A DNA stretch of 64,000 nucleotides from Quillaja saponaria (Eukaryota > Streptophyta > Magnoliopsida > Fabales > Quillajaceae). Below are positions 52,034 to 63,860 of this stretch, one piece after another (position 1 is the first letter of the stretch; each line of letters starts with the position of its first letter). The notes under the pieces were generated by a model. It was not told the origin of the DNA. It searched no databases and was given only the letters and a program-made list of their open reading frames with translations. The translations under genes and the position numbers were made by a program. The stretch lies in the NCBI GenBank assembly GCA_029379385.1, contig CM055607.1, positions 5,208,001-5,272,000 of the forward strand, written 5' to 3'.

Positions 52034-52760
52034 GGGAGCTAAAATAAAAATTATCCAGAGATATGAAAAGCAGCAATGTTCTTCTGGATGAAAATCTCAT
52101 TCCAACGATTGCTGACTTTGGCCTTGCTCGGTGTTTTGCTTATGCATCCCAACATCGTTTTACAACATTGCAAACTGCAAACCTTCCCTAAATCCTTTTG
52201 GTTCCACCATCTTACAACTGCGTCCGGTGGAGCAGAGGTTACTTGGCTTCCGAGTAACTTGTTCGAGGACAACTTACAGACAAAGCCGAAATTTACAGTT
52301 TTGGAGTACCGGTTTTGGAATAATGCCTTCATGGATGACTCTGGTTCCCGCTTGCAAACAGAAAGATGAAAACATCCTTTGCATGAAAACTGAAATCGAG
52401 CCTAAGTTGTACTCTTTTGAAGTATTGCAAACTGCCTATTGACATTGTCTACTGTTTGACAATATTGGTATTAGGTCTGGAAACTTCATGGATCTAGATT
52501 GACAGAAGCAGTTGATCCTTGCTTGAGAGACGATTTTCCAGCCACAGAAGCATCAAATGTGCTTCAAATTGGGCTGTTGTGCACGCAAGCCTCAGCTGCC
52601 TTGAGACCAGACATGGCTGAAGTTGTTTATATGCTAAGAAATGAATTTTGGAGATTCCATTGCCAAACCAACCGCCTTTTCTTAGCGCTAGACTGCTAGA
52701 GTCAGACTGCTCCATAAGGTCTTATAGTACAAACGGCTTTGTGTCTGACACATTGAAGAA
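52034..52760 (+). pseudogene. 3' fragment of the CRK kinase (second copy)
   Basis: Begins inside CRK exon 4 at GGAGCTAAAAT, equivalent to 38493 in the first copy, so the receptor, membrane and N-lobe parts are missing. The catalytic loop is broken: CAGAGATATGAAAAGC stands where the first copy has CATAGAGATATCAAAAGC, a one-base loss that also removes the His of HRD. The APE-region word is full length (GCTTCCGAG) but followed by TAA. Exon 6 (from about 52476) keeps DDFPATEASNVLQIGLLCTQ and ASAALRPDMAEVVYM before frame loss near 52645. The homologous 3' flank continues. Confidence 0.9.
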
Positions 52761-54944
52761 GATTGGAGTGTCCTGTACCTCTATAGAGTCCTCTAGGATG
52801 TACAGTTCAGATGGGGAATCAGTAGGAGTAAAGAACTTATGCAGAAGTAGTTTCAAACTCGATTTTTGATAATATCGAACAAAGGTCTGAGTGATCACCC
52901 CAACTTTGCTGAGCTCAGGAAAATGCTTGATAATTGAAGAAATCCTGCCCATGTGTTGGATGCGAATCCGGCATACTTTAGCAATTACATAAATGGTAAA
53001 CTTGTTGAAGTTGATGAAAGAACTTCCACTGAGCAGAAGTGAGAATCGAAAGAAGAGTCCTGAACACTTGTTTCTAAAACTATTTGCATACTACCAATAT
53101 CAGAATCCTCACATCTATTTTGTGTTTGTTAATGTATTACAAACCCAGTTTAATATTAATATTCACCAGAAATTTCTGGTATTTGTTATCAATTTTTCTA
53201 AGGTGTTAGTGCACCTAGCATTTCTCATTTTCTCAAAACTGTCATATGCAGCAATAGACTAAAATAAGTAACATTTCCATGTCCCTGTAAACCTTTGAGT
53301 TGAGCAATTTAAGTTGCCACCCTTATCTTTTTCCTCATTTTGTTTCCTATTGGGTGATATGAGTCCATTAACGAAAGTTAAAACCCAGATGTGGGTCTCA
53401 TTTTTATGCATTAATTATATGCCTCTATTGGCAGCAGAATCTCACCCTTGTCACATTGCGTAGTACATAATACTTATAGGATTAGTGTTCAGCTGTAAAG
53501 GGAGGACAGCATATTGCTGCTCAAGTTAAGGTCAGGAACAATCAAAATTGAATTATACAGCTAACTAATGGTAGCTTTACTTAATAAAGGCCTGATGTGA
53601 ACAACATGAAAATAGCTTTTAACTGCAGTCTGCATAATGAGGAAACATACTACAATGGCATATCAGTGTAGAGGTCTGGTCCAGTCTGGCTGTCCATTAG
53701 TTAGAAATTGATAATGCTACGTGCAAATGCTTGTGAGAGACACGTCAATCAATAGCTTATTTGTTGGAATTGCTCTAAGGGGAAACCCCACAGCACCACA
53801 CACAACATTACCTAATCTGAAAGGAGTGACTCGATACCCCATTGTATTTTTGGGTACATAGTACCCGCCTTCGAGTATCAATCATCCCCCATCCATTTTT
53901 ATTACTTTAGTTGTGACCGTTGATATTTTAAATCTGTTACCTAATGGGTGCAAATTTTCAATAATAATGTATTTACCCCAGATCCAAAATTTTAAATTCA
54001 CAGAGTTTGTGGCCTTTAAGTAAAAGAAAACTAAAGCCCACCGTCAAAGAGAATATAGATGGTCCTCAGCTTCAACATAGCAGCGGAGCTACCACAATTC
54101 CAGTGGAGACCACCAAAATTTTGGCGGAACATGACATTTATTTTGTGTGTTTTTCATCTGAGTTACCAAACTAACGGATGCTCTGTTTATGACTACCGAA
54201 AATAATGATAGTAAAAACTCGAATAAAAGAAATTTTCTAAAATAAAGTTTCATGAAAGAATAAGAAAATAACTACATAATGAAAAATATAAAAATAAAAA
54301 TCAGAAGATGTTAGCTGAAAGAGTTGTTACAGAAAAAAAACTGAAAGCTCAACACAAGTATGGAAGCCACTGATATCAGAAAAATGTAAATGGTGATTAA
54401 TATTCAGGTTGACCCATGTAGTGTATGCATTTTACTTGATAAACAAGAGGAGTTCAATGGTTTTTAGAAAACTGAAATGGATAGAAATTATAAATAGAAT
54501 AAGTTCATGGTAAGTTACAGTATCAGATAAATAAAATTCAGTAGATGATGTGGTCTAATAAAATTTAGTACTCCACTTTTTTGACTCAGCAATCAGAAAA
54601 CTACCAGAGAGTCAGAGACCATGTTGCAAGAAATAAAAAAATAAATAACTGGAAGAAACGACTTCGATCACAAAGTGACGACCCCCTTCTAATCTGTCGT
54701 CCTGGATTCCCAACTTCCGGGAACTAAGCTAGTCAGTCGTTAATTGGCTCCGTCGTCGTTTAAATTGTCAGGTACACGTGGGTTCCTTTGTTATGGTCAC
54801 ATGGGAGAAATATCTGACTTTACTTTCATTATCTGTCTCTCTCCTCAGTTTGCCTTCGGAAATATCTATCAAGATTGAAGATTTTAATTGGTTCTTCTAG
54901 TAGATATAACTTGATAATCAAATGCAATATCCAGTAGAAAAATC
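52761..54944. other. Duplicated CRK 3' flank and DnaJ-ferredoxin copy B promoter
   Basis: No gene. Partner of 39315-41213 in direct orientation, with an additional unmatched stretch at about 53820-54600. The part near 54640-54860 corresponds to the promoter of copy A (GACGACCCC, CGTCGTTTAAATTGT) and carries the G-box listed separately. Confidence 0.6.
54775..54780. promoter_or_regulatory. G-box (CACGTG) upstream of DnaJ-ferredoxin copy B
   Basis: The palindrome CACGTG lies in GGTACACGTGGGTT, about 165 bp before the start codon at 54945. The equivalent site in copy A reads ATACACATGGGTC (41048-41060), so the core is lost there. G-boxes bind bZIP and bHLH factors and are common in light-responsive plastid-protein genes. 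Function here is inferred from position and retention only in the intact copy. Confidence 0.5.
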
Positions 54945-56406
54945 ATGTCCATTACTTTAGTCCCAGCTTGCTTGCAGTCTCTGCCAAAGCCATCCGATTT
55001 CCATGGCCATCTGAAATCAAACAACCCCAACAGAAGGTAATCTTGCACAGAGCTTTTAAAGTTGTTAAAATGGTTTACAAAGCAACTGACTACTATGTAT
55101 TCTGTAAAAGTTCTTAACAAAGCTCTATACTTTTTGTTCTCTCCCCCTAGATGGAATCAGAAATGCAATGGAATTCGATGTTGTAGCAGCAGGGCTTGGA
55201 ATAATTCAACAACAGAAAAGAATTACTATGAGTTGCTTGGAGTTTCTGTAGATTCAAATGCCCAGGAAATCAAAGAAGCTTACAGGAAGCTGCAAAAGAA
55301 GCATCACCCAGATATTGCAGGCCAAGAGGTCATTTTCTCTCAAATTGTTCATCTCAATCTGTCCTAGTTGGCTAGTTAGTCCATGGTGGTATCTGATTTT
55401 TGTTTGTGCGATATTTGTTTGAAGTTTTATTTCTATGTTTAGGGTCATGAGTATACTCTAATGCTGAATAAGGCCTATGGAGTACTTATGAAAGAGGATT
55501 TAAGAAGAGATTATGATAAATCCATAGGTCAGATGAGACTACAATTTGGGAGAAACAACTCTTCCTTAGGATACAGCTCATGGAAAGGTCCTTTCAGACC
55601 ACAAGCTTTATTTGTTGATGGAAATGCATGTATAGGTCGTTTTTCTACACCAGAAATCTTCTTATTTTTCATCTATAATTCATACTTCCAAGTTTCTCTT
55701 TCATTGTTGAGCAAGATACAAATGTAGATGAAACAGACAGTAACATTTTCATTGCTAAATCTACTCCATGAATTTGTTTCAGGGTGCAGAGAATGTGTTC
55801 ATCATGCAAGTAACACATTCATAATGGATGAAGCTTTTGGATCTGCAAGAGTTAAACTTCAGTATGGGGACGATGACCAAAATATTGAGGTAAAGCAGCT
55901 ATTTTGAACTTTATGTTGCATTTCAATTTTCAACTAAAATCCTGTACAATTTCATGGGGAATTGCAGGTATCAGTTGATTCATGCCCTGTCAATTGCATC
56001 CATTGGGTGGACGCCGAAGAATTGCCAGTGCTGGAGTTCCTGATCCAACCTCAACCAAAGAAAGGGTATGGCGTATTTGGAGGAGGCTGGGAAAGACCTG
56101 CAAATGTTTTCACAGCAGCTAAGTCCTTCAACAAACAACTGAAACAGCAAGAAGCCACTGACTTTCATCAAAGGAAAGGTAGAAACTTACACCTCGGAAC
56201 CATGTGTCATGCTACTGGCCATAGCTAGTTCACTACTTATGTGCTGACATAGACAGCTGTTTGCTCGACGAACAGGGCGAGTTGTTGAAGAAGAAACCCC
56301 TGCTCAAGCTGAAGCTCGAGCTAATGCTAGTATGAACATAAAGATGGGGAAATTCTTGGAACTTTGGACTTGGATGAAGGAAGCCTTAGGTGAAAACCTT
56401 AAGTAG
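54945..56406 (+). CDS. DnaJ-ferredoxin domain chaperone (DJC76/77/82-like), intact copy B
   Basis: A 303-residue protein from six exons: 54945-55036, 55151-55328, 55443-55635, 55783-55889, 55968-56178 and 56276-56406, phase kept throughout. Residues 1-50 look like a plastid transit peptide (Ser/Arg/Asn-rich, few acidic residues). The J domain runs about 55-120 (YYELLGVSVDSN, HPD at 83-85), followed by LNKAYGVLMKEDLRRDYD. A bacterial-type 4Fe-4S ferredoxin domain has Cys153-x2-Cys156-x2-Cys159 and Cys196-Pro. This combination defines the chloroplast DJC76/DJC77/DJC82 group, J-proteins that stimulate Hsp70. The C-terminal 70 residues (FGGGWERPANVF) are conserved within the group. The exon 2 donor is the weak GTCATT, and exon 3 starts GGTCATG, so a small shift in that junction is possible. 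It is the only undamaged member of the duplicated block. Confidence 0.92.
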
Positions 56407-57687
56407 GAAGCAAAGTTTGTGGCAACTCATTAAAGATAAAGAAAATAGAACAAGGAAGCCAGGAAGAAGACAATGTTAACTCTGAATATAGTTTGGAAGG
56501 AGCAAGGCATGGGAAGTTAAAGTGTGTGTATCCCAATATTTGTATGCAGTGGATGTATATCAAAAGTAGAAGAATGTATATATTTAAATTTATAACAAAA
56601 AATGTCCAAGTGAAGATACGTTGTTAAACAAAAACTTAGGGTTTTATGATCGCCAAATCTAACGAGGTCTGTAAAAATCAGCAAATGTTTGGTATTATCG
56701 AGATTATTTGGGTGTTTTGGTGTGTACTGGGTTTGCACAGAGTAGGAGAACTTCCTGATCCAGTTTAGCGGTTTGCTAGAAAAAATAGAGGGAAATCCAC
56801 ATCGAGATGTGTTATGCTTGTGGTAATTTGGTTCCCTTGGAGTAAAGCTAGAATTTTAAAGATAGTTTTATATGCTTGCTATGCTTCAGGTAAGTTAGAA
56901 TTTTAAAGATAGTTTTATATGCTTACTATGCTTCAGGCTTGTTAAAAGGGTTAACAGACCACTAGTTAAGTTTAGCTCATTTGGCATAATACCGGGTTTT
57001 AGGTATTCGAACCCACAATCTCCTTGAATACTAAAAAAATGGGGAAAAAAAGAGAAATTTCTATATATAAAAAGGCCTGCAGCATCTGCCTGATATGGTA
57101 GTCACTGAACAGCGATCGCTTGCACTTAATATAACAACAGTACCATGAAATATCACAACAAATTGACATCATCATGAAATATCACAACAAATTGACATCA
57201 TCTTGGTGTGACTCTTGTAGCTATCTCTAATTGTGATCTCCAGATCAAAATGATCCAGAAAAAGAGTATCAACTTTTCAGGCTGCCCATTTTCTTACTGT
57301 AAGGACCCAGAAAACACATTGCAGAAGAACTGTCTCTATGATGTTTAACATCCCTAGACCGTGGCCTCAAAAGAAGGGCGTCGACTTGAAAAACAGTAAG
57401 ACACGTATGCATTGGAAGATGATATTGTAAGCACAACAATTACTTCCAGTTTAATTTGCAAGGTATATGCATTCATGTATACTGACCTGCATGTATATGT
57501 ACATGACCAATGCAGTTCTCTGACTTGAAGAAGCATCCTTATGGATTACTAGCCGTAAGGATCCAAGCATGGATCCTGCTCCTCTTCTGAATTTGAACCC
57601 AAATCGTATTTTCAAAAGGTAATCACTCTTGTGAAAGCAAATAATCTTCTCTCTAGAAACAAGGTCTTGGAAAATTAGTTTATCTTG
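56407..57687. other. Intergenic DNA, no gene
   Basis: The 3' UTR of the DnaJ-ferredoxin gene is at the left end. A 37-bp word (TTAGAATTTTAAAGATAGTT...) is tandemly repeated near 56848-56938, and ATGAAATATCACAACAAATT occurs twice near 57145-57191. No supported coding frame. Confidence 0.5.
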
Positions 57688-58090
57688 TTAATAGCTGTGC
57701 AGTACTAGTTGATTAGAATAATTGATACTTGATTATTGATTACTTAATTCCTAGGCATTGAGTCATATGGGGCAGTTTATACTATACACAGCATAGCGTA
57801 GGCCATCAATGACCTAACATCCCATGATCTGGCCATAAAATGTACCGTTGACAAATTCAATACTGCTTACAAATTTTTTATACGTTCTGTAAGGACATAA
57901 AATGTGGAATTTGTCAACATAACTATGTCCGGTATAAAAGATTTTATGTCCGGATCATGGGATGTTACTTCTTGATGGCCTAGACTGTTGCATATAGTAT
58001 AACTATAAACTATCTCATATGACTAAGTACCTAGGTACTAAGTAATCAATAATCAAGTATTTTATGCAACTAGTACTTCACAATTATTAA
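57688..58090. mobile_element. Foldback MITE of about 400 bp
   Basis: Long inverted arms: GTGCAGTACTAGTT ... ACTTGATTATTGATTACTTA ... CCTAGG on the left pairs with the complement of the right arm, GTGAAGTACTAGTT ... ACTTGATTATTGATTACTTA ... CCTAGG. Pairing continues inward through TCATATG, TATACTATA, TAGGCCATCAA and ACATCCCATGATC, leaving a centre of about 100 bp. Outward, GTTAATA pairs with the complement of the TATTAAA end. Non-coding. Compatible with a Tourist- or Stowaway-size MITE; superfamily not determined. Confidence 0.7.
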
Positions 58091-58963
58091 ATTTTTTTTT
58101 CAACCCTTGCATGAATGATCTTTTTGACCATATCACGTGTTTGATTTAATTAATGTATGTAAAAATTAATTCGAAAACCACTTGCAATAAAAAATGTCTA
58201 TATAGTACTAATTGCATTTGATGCAAATGTTCCAACCATTACTGAGTAGCAACCTCCATTAGGTATCCAATCATCACACCATCAATGGGCCATTCAACCT
58301 TACCAATCTTTTTATCTTATTTTTACAAATTATACTTCATGTGCAATGAATTATCTTTTATCATTTTCCCACCAAATAATTTTTGTTTTCTTTCTATCAG
58401 TTATTTCCAAGTTTTGACCAAATAATTAATTTTTTTTTTTTTAAAAGCAAGAACAATTCTTTTCCCTTGGAGTTGAGGCTCAAAACGACACTCCTAAAGA
58501 GTTTGCTTTTGGTTTACAAATAGAAAAATGTGATCTAAAGAGTTTGTTTTTGGTTTACAAATAGAAAAACGTGATCAACTTTTCATTTAATTCCAATCAT
58601 TGAAAACGAAAAAGAAAAAGAAATTCTTGCCCCCCTCACACGCAAAGCAAAAATAAGTTTACGGCATCAAAACAAAAATGTAGGGAGAAAATCTCACTTG
58701 CCAAACGCAAACAGTTCAAACTCTCTCTCCCAGTTTGCTTCACATGCTTTACGAGCTAAATTATTCAGAAATCACCAGCTTTTTGCTTCACAAGCTTCTT
58801 GCCCCCTCTCCTTATTGCATTGCATTTCTCGGCGAAAAAGTTGCTCCGAAAATTTTGAACTCTTTATAGTTATATGGATCTGGTCGGTTTATTTTTATAA
58901 TTGTGAGCTATGTTTAGAGAAATTTGAAATGGTAGTGAAAATTGAGTGAAGGGGTTGAGCTCG
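58091..58963. promoter_or_regulatory. Upstream region of the glycosyltransferase gene
   Basis: AT-rich, with a direct repeat of about 35 bp (AAAGAGTTTG(C/T)TTTTGGTTTACAAATAGAAAAA at about 58496-58530 and 58536-58569). The less AT-rich stretch from about 58690 is probably the 5' UTR, including CT-rich segments. No specific factor site is claimed. Confidence 0.4.
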
Positions 58964-61900
58964 ATGAAACGGAAGGTTTCTCAGCTGAAAGCTCAACACA
59001 GATGGAAGAGGAAGCTATTCGCTGTGCTATTGCTGGGATTTTGTTTCGGGAGCTTGGTGTTGATGCAGACACGGTACAGTCAAATTATGGTTCTGGCTTC
59101 GCTGCGTCATCCGTTTGTTCAGAGACCGAAGATTGTGTTTCTGTTTTTAGCGCGGAATCGACTTCCTTTAGACATGGTTTGGGATGCATTCTTTCGGGTA
59201 TTAATTTTTATCAATGTGCTTCTCTCTCTAATTAGCAAAAGGTTTAAGAATTAGTTAGTGATTAATCAGAAAGTTGGATTTCTTTTGCTATTTCGTTTTG
59301 GATCATATGACATTTATATACTGGTGTACAAAATTCTCAAAGGGTGCTTGACAACTGGTAATTAATTAATGATAACTTAATTGCAAATTTGAGACTTGGA
59401 AATGCTGTGCATTTTTAGTAAGTTGGTTCACTGACTTGTTTAAATGGAAAAATAGGGAAAATCAGATATAGTATATCATATGGCAATAAATGTTCACTTG
59501 CTAATATCTCAGATGTAAGTCTGTACTTGTTTATGAAGGAAACTAGTTTATTTAGTGCTTGAAGATGGAAATAAATCTAATTAGCTTCTAGAATCATAGT
59601 AAGGTTTAAGGAATGTGGCCAACCAGCTTTGGCTCCAGTGGATCAAGTTAGTATCACCCTTCCCCTCCCTGAATAACACCAAATATTTTTCTCGTCAAGT
59701 TTGGGAAAGTGGCTCTCCCAAAAGGTATACATGAACTTCCTTAAGGAGGAAATAATGAGGTCTCTGTTGAGTGCTTGAAGATGGGCAAGAATCTTTTGGA
59801 CAGTTGTACTTTTACTCCCAGAAGGTGTGCTCAGTGCACTGGTGAACAGCTCAGTCAGAGCTGGGATACTGACTTCTATATATTGTCTTCTCTACAACAT
59901 TGGTTTTGAGAACTGCACTTGTTGGTGACTCCAGTCGTATCAACTTTTTCAAAAATAATGCTGGTCCTATCTACTTCTCTGTTTTTTTCTCATGGACAAG
60001 GTACTTTGACCTAGGCAAACTTGTTTATCGGAGTACCTCCCTTTCCATCGGGGTTGGGGGGGGGGGGGGGGGGGATATGTGTAGATGCATTTGGAAAAGA
60101 TCATAAGTGATATTAATAAACTTATATGTAATCATATAGAGGCTTTTAAATTTTACCTATTGAGTTGAGATGGATGAAACGTTTAAAGAAGCATTTCTGA
60201 TGTTTTTCAGGGAAGTAATAATCAATTCTCGATTTTTGTTCACTCGAGACCGGGGTTTCTGTTCAACAAAGCAACAACTAAATCAGTCTATTTTTTGGAT
60301 CGTCAAGTTAATGATAGTATACAGGTTCTTCTTCTCACCGCACATCCAACTTTTAAGTTTCAATAGAATATATTCTCGCAAGTGTAATTGATGTTTTAAT
60401 TTCTGCTCATATTTGATGTTTCTGGGACACAACTTCTTGTGCTTATCATGCTAATCATAGTTTAACTAGCCAAAACAATATTATGTTTCTAGGATTCTAG
60501 TTTATGAGGAAGTTCTATTAGAAATATCTCTACGGAGTGCAATGGCCAAAATAAGGCAATATGTCTTGGCTCTGATAATTATGTATCTCATAAATCATGT
60601 GTGTCATCAAAATTAACATCAAGAGTGTGTTTATTCATGAGACACACCAAACTAGTTAATTAAGAAACATTTCAGGGTTGTTGTGGAATCACCAATTCTC
60701 ACTCAAATAGAGAAATGGTTATACATTATTTTTCTTTTGCCTTATGTAGTTCCAGTGAAGGAAGTTTTCAAGTTTAACTAAAAATTTATTTCAAGGATTA
60801 GATTGAACATATTTATTCATTTTGACTAGTTCTAGCTTTACGTCCTTTCATCAGCCTGTGGATCTTTGTTCTTTAGTAACACGGAAAGTGGATAGCTTAT
60901 ACTCTTAAGACATGCAGATTTAAGTTTTTCCTTCTTTAATTGTAAACTCGACATGCAGCTGATTCTTACTATATACTATAATTACTAAAAGTGGTAATCT
61001 GGAAACAGATCTTACTTGCAGGTTGCTTCAAATTTGTACTATGATATTTTTTAGATATTGAGTTGATTTTTATTTATGTACTTGACTGCTAGGAAGAAAT
61101 ATTTTGTTATCTGTATCATAAATCGTGCTTTTAAGAATATAAAAATCTGAATTGCTGAATTCTATCATATGTTTACTAGCCGATTGTTGATTTGTTATTT
61201 AGCTCCAAGAATGTTGCAAAATTGTTGGTCTAGAGATTTAAGAATGCCTGCAAAACTTTATTAGTAAGGTATACATTCTTTATCCATGTTTATATCCTAG
61301 CTTCATTTCTTTCGCCTAAGTGAACATCAAACCCATTTCATTAGCTGGATCATGTTGTCCTAATTTGTGTCACAAAAGGTTGTGACCAAACCTGCGATTT
61401 TGTTGTAAAATTTCTGTTAGCTTTGTGATACTTAGTGCATGTGATCTATTGCAGGTAGATTGGGGAGAAGCAACCATGATAGAGGCAGAGCGTCTATTGC
61501 TTAGGCATGCACTCGGTGATCCTTTAAATGAACGATTTGTCTTTCTCTCAGATAGGTGAGGTTTTGATCCTGGTACTGAATCTTTTGCATATTCTTCTTG
61601 GAACTAAGCCTTTGATTAAAGTGATACAGAATTGAAAATAATAATTTCCTTAGTTTCATAACTTCTCTTTCTTTAATCTCTCTACATCTTTTTTACCTTT
61701 TTACATTTTCAGTTGCTTACCTTTTTCCTAGTATAAAAGACAGTAATTTTACCCCGTTCTGTTTGATTCTATCTCCTCACGTACTTCAATTGCTCTATTT
61801 CTTTTCAGCTGTATACCTCTGTACAACTTCAGCTACACATATGACTATATCATGTCGACGTCAAATAGTTTTGTTGACAGGTATCAATGCTTCTGTTGCT

Positions 61901-63152
61901 TTTTGGGGTGTAAAAAGGCCTGTGTAATTATCTACCACCTGAAGGATGTAAAAAAATTTATTTTCGGATAATTGTTTTATGTAATTCAGTGAGAAATTAA
62001 TTATATTTAGTAACTAAAAATATGGAAGTGCTACTTAAACTGACAAGGTCAAGCTTCCAGTAAGGTATGTTCAAGGTGTGCTTCAAAGCAAATCTTCAAC
62101 TAAATTGGCTTAATTGGTTATTGGACTAAGAAGTTCAACAACCCACAGTCTAAACTGGATAGCACCATCTGTGATCAGCTTAGTCTGGCGATAATGGTTT
62201 GTTGGTGGAACTGATGTCAATAAAGTGTTATAGACTTATAGTCCTCTCTTGGTATGGAATTGAAGAAAAGAAAAATATGGAATTGAACAAAAGAAAAACT
62301 AAAGGAAGAATGAACAGAAAGAAGGATTTTTGTTAATATTGGATCTTCGTTTGTTTGGCTTTTGTTTAGCATTTCTCTCTCTCTGTTTTTCCCTGTGTTC
62401 TGTTTCTGTTGTTCTACTCTAAATAACCAAATTTTAAAAAGGAAAATGTAGTGCCAAGCAACAGAAATTTGTCTGAAAGATGTGGCAAGTTTTTTTTGTG
62501 CAAAGCTAATTTGTTTTAGATTTTTTTTTAATCTCAACTACTGACTTCTAACAATTTGGCAATCAAATTCTGAAATCAGCTTTGCTGATTCAAAAGAGGG
62601 CCGCTACAATCCAAAAATGGCTACTGTTGTTCCTGTCACTAACTGGAGGAAAGGATCTCAGGTAAAGGTCCAGTTTGCTGCTATGATTACATTCTGGATT
62701 TCATTTAGAACCTGAAAATGTAAAATAAATGACATAGTCTATCATGGATTGTCACAGAATATCATCTTTTTATGTCTGTATACTTGAAATCTTGCAGTGG
62801 GTTGTTCTAACTAGAAAGCATGCAGAGGTTGTAGTGAAAGATGATACTGTCTTCCCAATGTTCCAACAACACTGCAAGGTATGGCTTGGTGAGAGACTAA
62901 CTGCTAATACATCAGTCCCTCTTCTGTGAGGGGTATGACTAAACTGATTGGTTATCTGCTGATACTTTAGTTTCCTTGAGATGCCAAGTTTGATATGCTA
63001 AATGCATAGTGTCATTTAAGCCATCAATGTAGGATTTTCTTTGACAATATCCTTAAGATGGTCATCTTTTCTCTCTTGCTTGTTGACTTGACCTGTGGGT
63101 TATAATTATGCAGAGGAAGTCACTACCTGAATTTTGGAGGGATCATCCCATA
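58964..63152 (+). CDS. Core-2/I-branching beta-1,6-N-acetylglucosaminyltransferase-like protein (DUF266), 5' part
   Basis: Seven exons in the window: 58964-59197, 60211-60324, 61455-61555, 61809-61880, 62580-62661, 62798-62878 and 63114-63152. They give 241 residues, about two thirds of the family length. It is a type II Golgi membrane protein by layout: basic N-terminus (MKRKVSQLKAQHRWKRK), one membrane anchor (residues about 18-34, LFAVLLLGFCFGSLVLM), then the catalytic domain. Family motifs are PKIVFLFLARNRLPLDMVWD, FSIFVHSRPGF, VDWGEATMIEAERLLLRHAL, RFVFLSDSCIPLYNFSY, NSFVDSF, RYNPKM, WRKGSQWVVLTRKHAEVV. The start was set at the first ATG in frame; a GTG-led extension upstream is not used. 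The rest of the gene lies beyond 64000, and the last donor (GTAAGT) is at 63153. Substrate is unknown; a cell-wall or glycoprotein glycan role is inferred. Confidence 0.92.
60056..60074 (+). repeat. G19 run in glycosyltransferase intron 1
   Basis: Nineteen consecutive G residues after GGGGTT. Intronic, about 140 bp before exon 2. Potential quadruplex former; run length may be inexact. Confidence 0.7.
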
Positions 63153-63296
63153 GTAAGTACTTTTTATGCATCTATGGGTTCACTAAAATTCCATTTCTAT
63201 ACTGATCCAGCATATCAACGTAAGCACTTCCCTAGTAACTGTAATTACTGTAGACAGTGACATGATTAAGTTTAAGTGTCCATTGTTAGTCAACAT

Positions 63297-63860
63297 TGAT
63301 CTCAACTCAACTCAACTATGTTTTAATCCAACTAGTTGGAGCCGGCTAGATGAATCTTTTTTTTCCATTAGCATTGATCCAAGACATTATTTTCAGTGAC
63401 TGCCTAGAGAAATTATATTTTTCTCGAGGACCTCTCCCCATGTTATTCTTGGTCTCCTTCTATCCTGTCTAACCGCTTTCACCTGCACTAAGTCATCTTT
63501 CCTAACTATGATATTCATTGGCCTATGTTGGATATGTCTATCTTTTCTTGTATTTCTATTCATTCATCTCAACATTTCATCAACTCCCATCTTGTGTGAG
63601 TGTTGTTTCTTAATTACCCAACACTTAGGACTATACAACATAGCCGGTCTCACAGCCGTCTTATAGAATTTTCCTTTCAACCTACTAAAGATTTTAAGAT
63701 CACATAAGGCTCTTGAGACAGTCGCCACTTTATCCATCTGGCCTTAATTCTATGGCTTACATCATGTTCAATTGCTCTGTCTTTTTGTAAGTACGAACCT
63801 AGGTACTTAACACTTTCGTCTGGATCCCATGATGTTGTTAGCAAGTATCAGGTTTTAGAT
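63297..63860 (-). mobile_element. LINE (non-LTR retrotransposon) 3' fragment, antisense in the last visible intron
   Basis: Read on the minus strand, pieces of the C-terminal region of a plant LINE reverse transcriptase can be followed with stops and frameshifts: KVLST-like/KYLGS-type start near 63800, then LKGKFYKTAVRPAMLY, CWVIKKQHSHKM, EMLR, TRKD, and finally RPRITWGEVLEK near 63440. It ends in a CCAACTAGTTGGATTAAAAC word and a short (TTGAG)3 tail at 63297-63312, a typical 3' end of such elements. It is degenerate and not coding. Confidence 0.7.
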
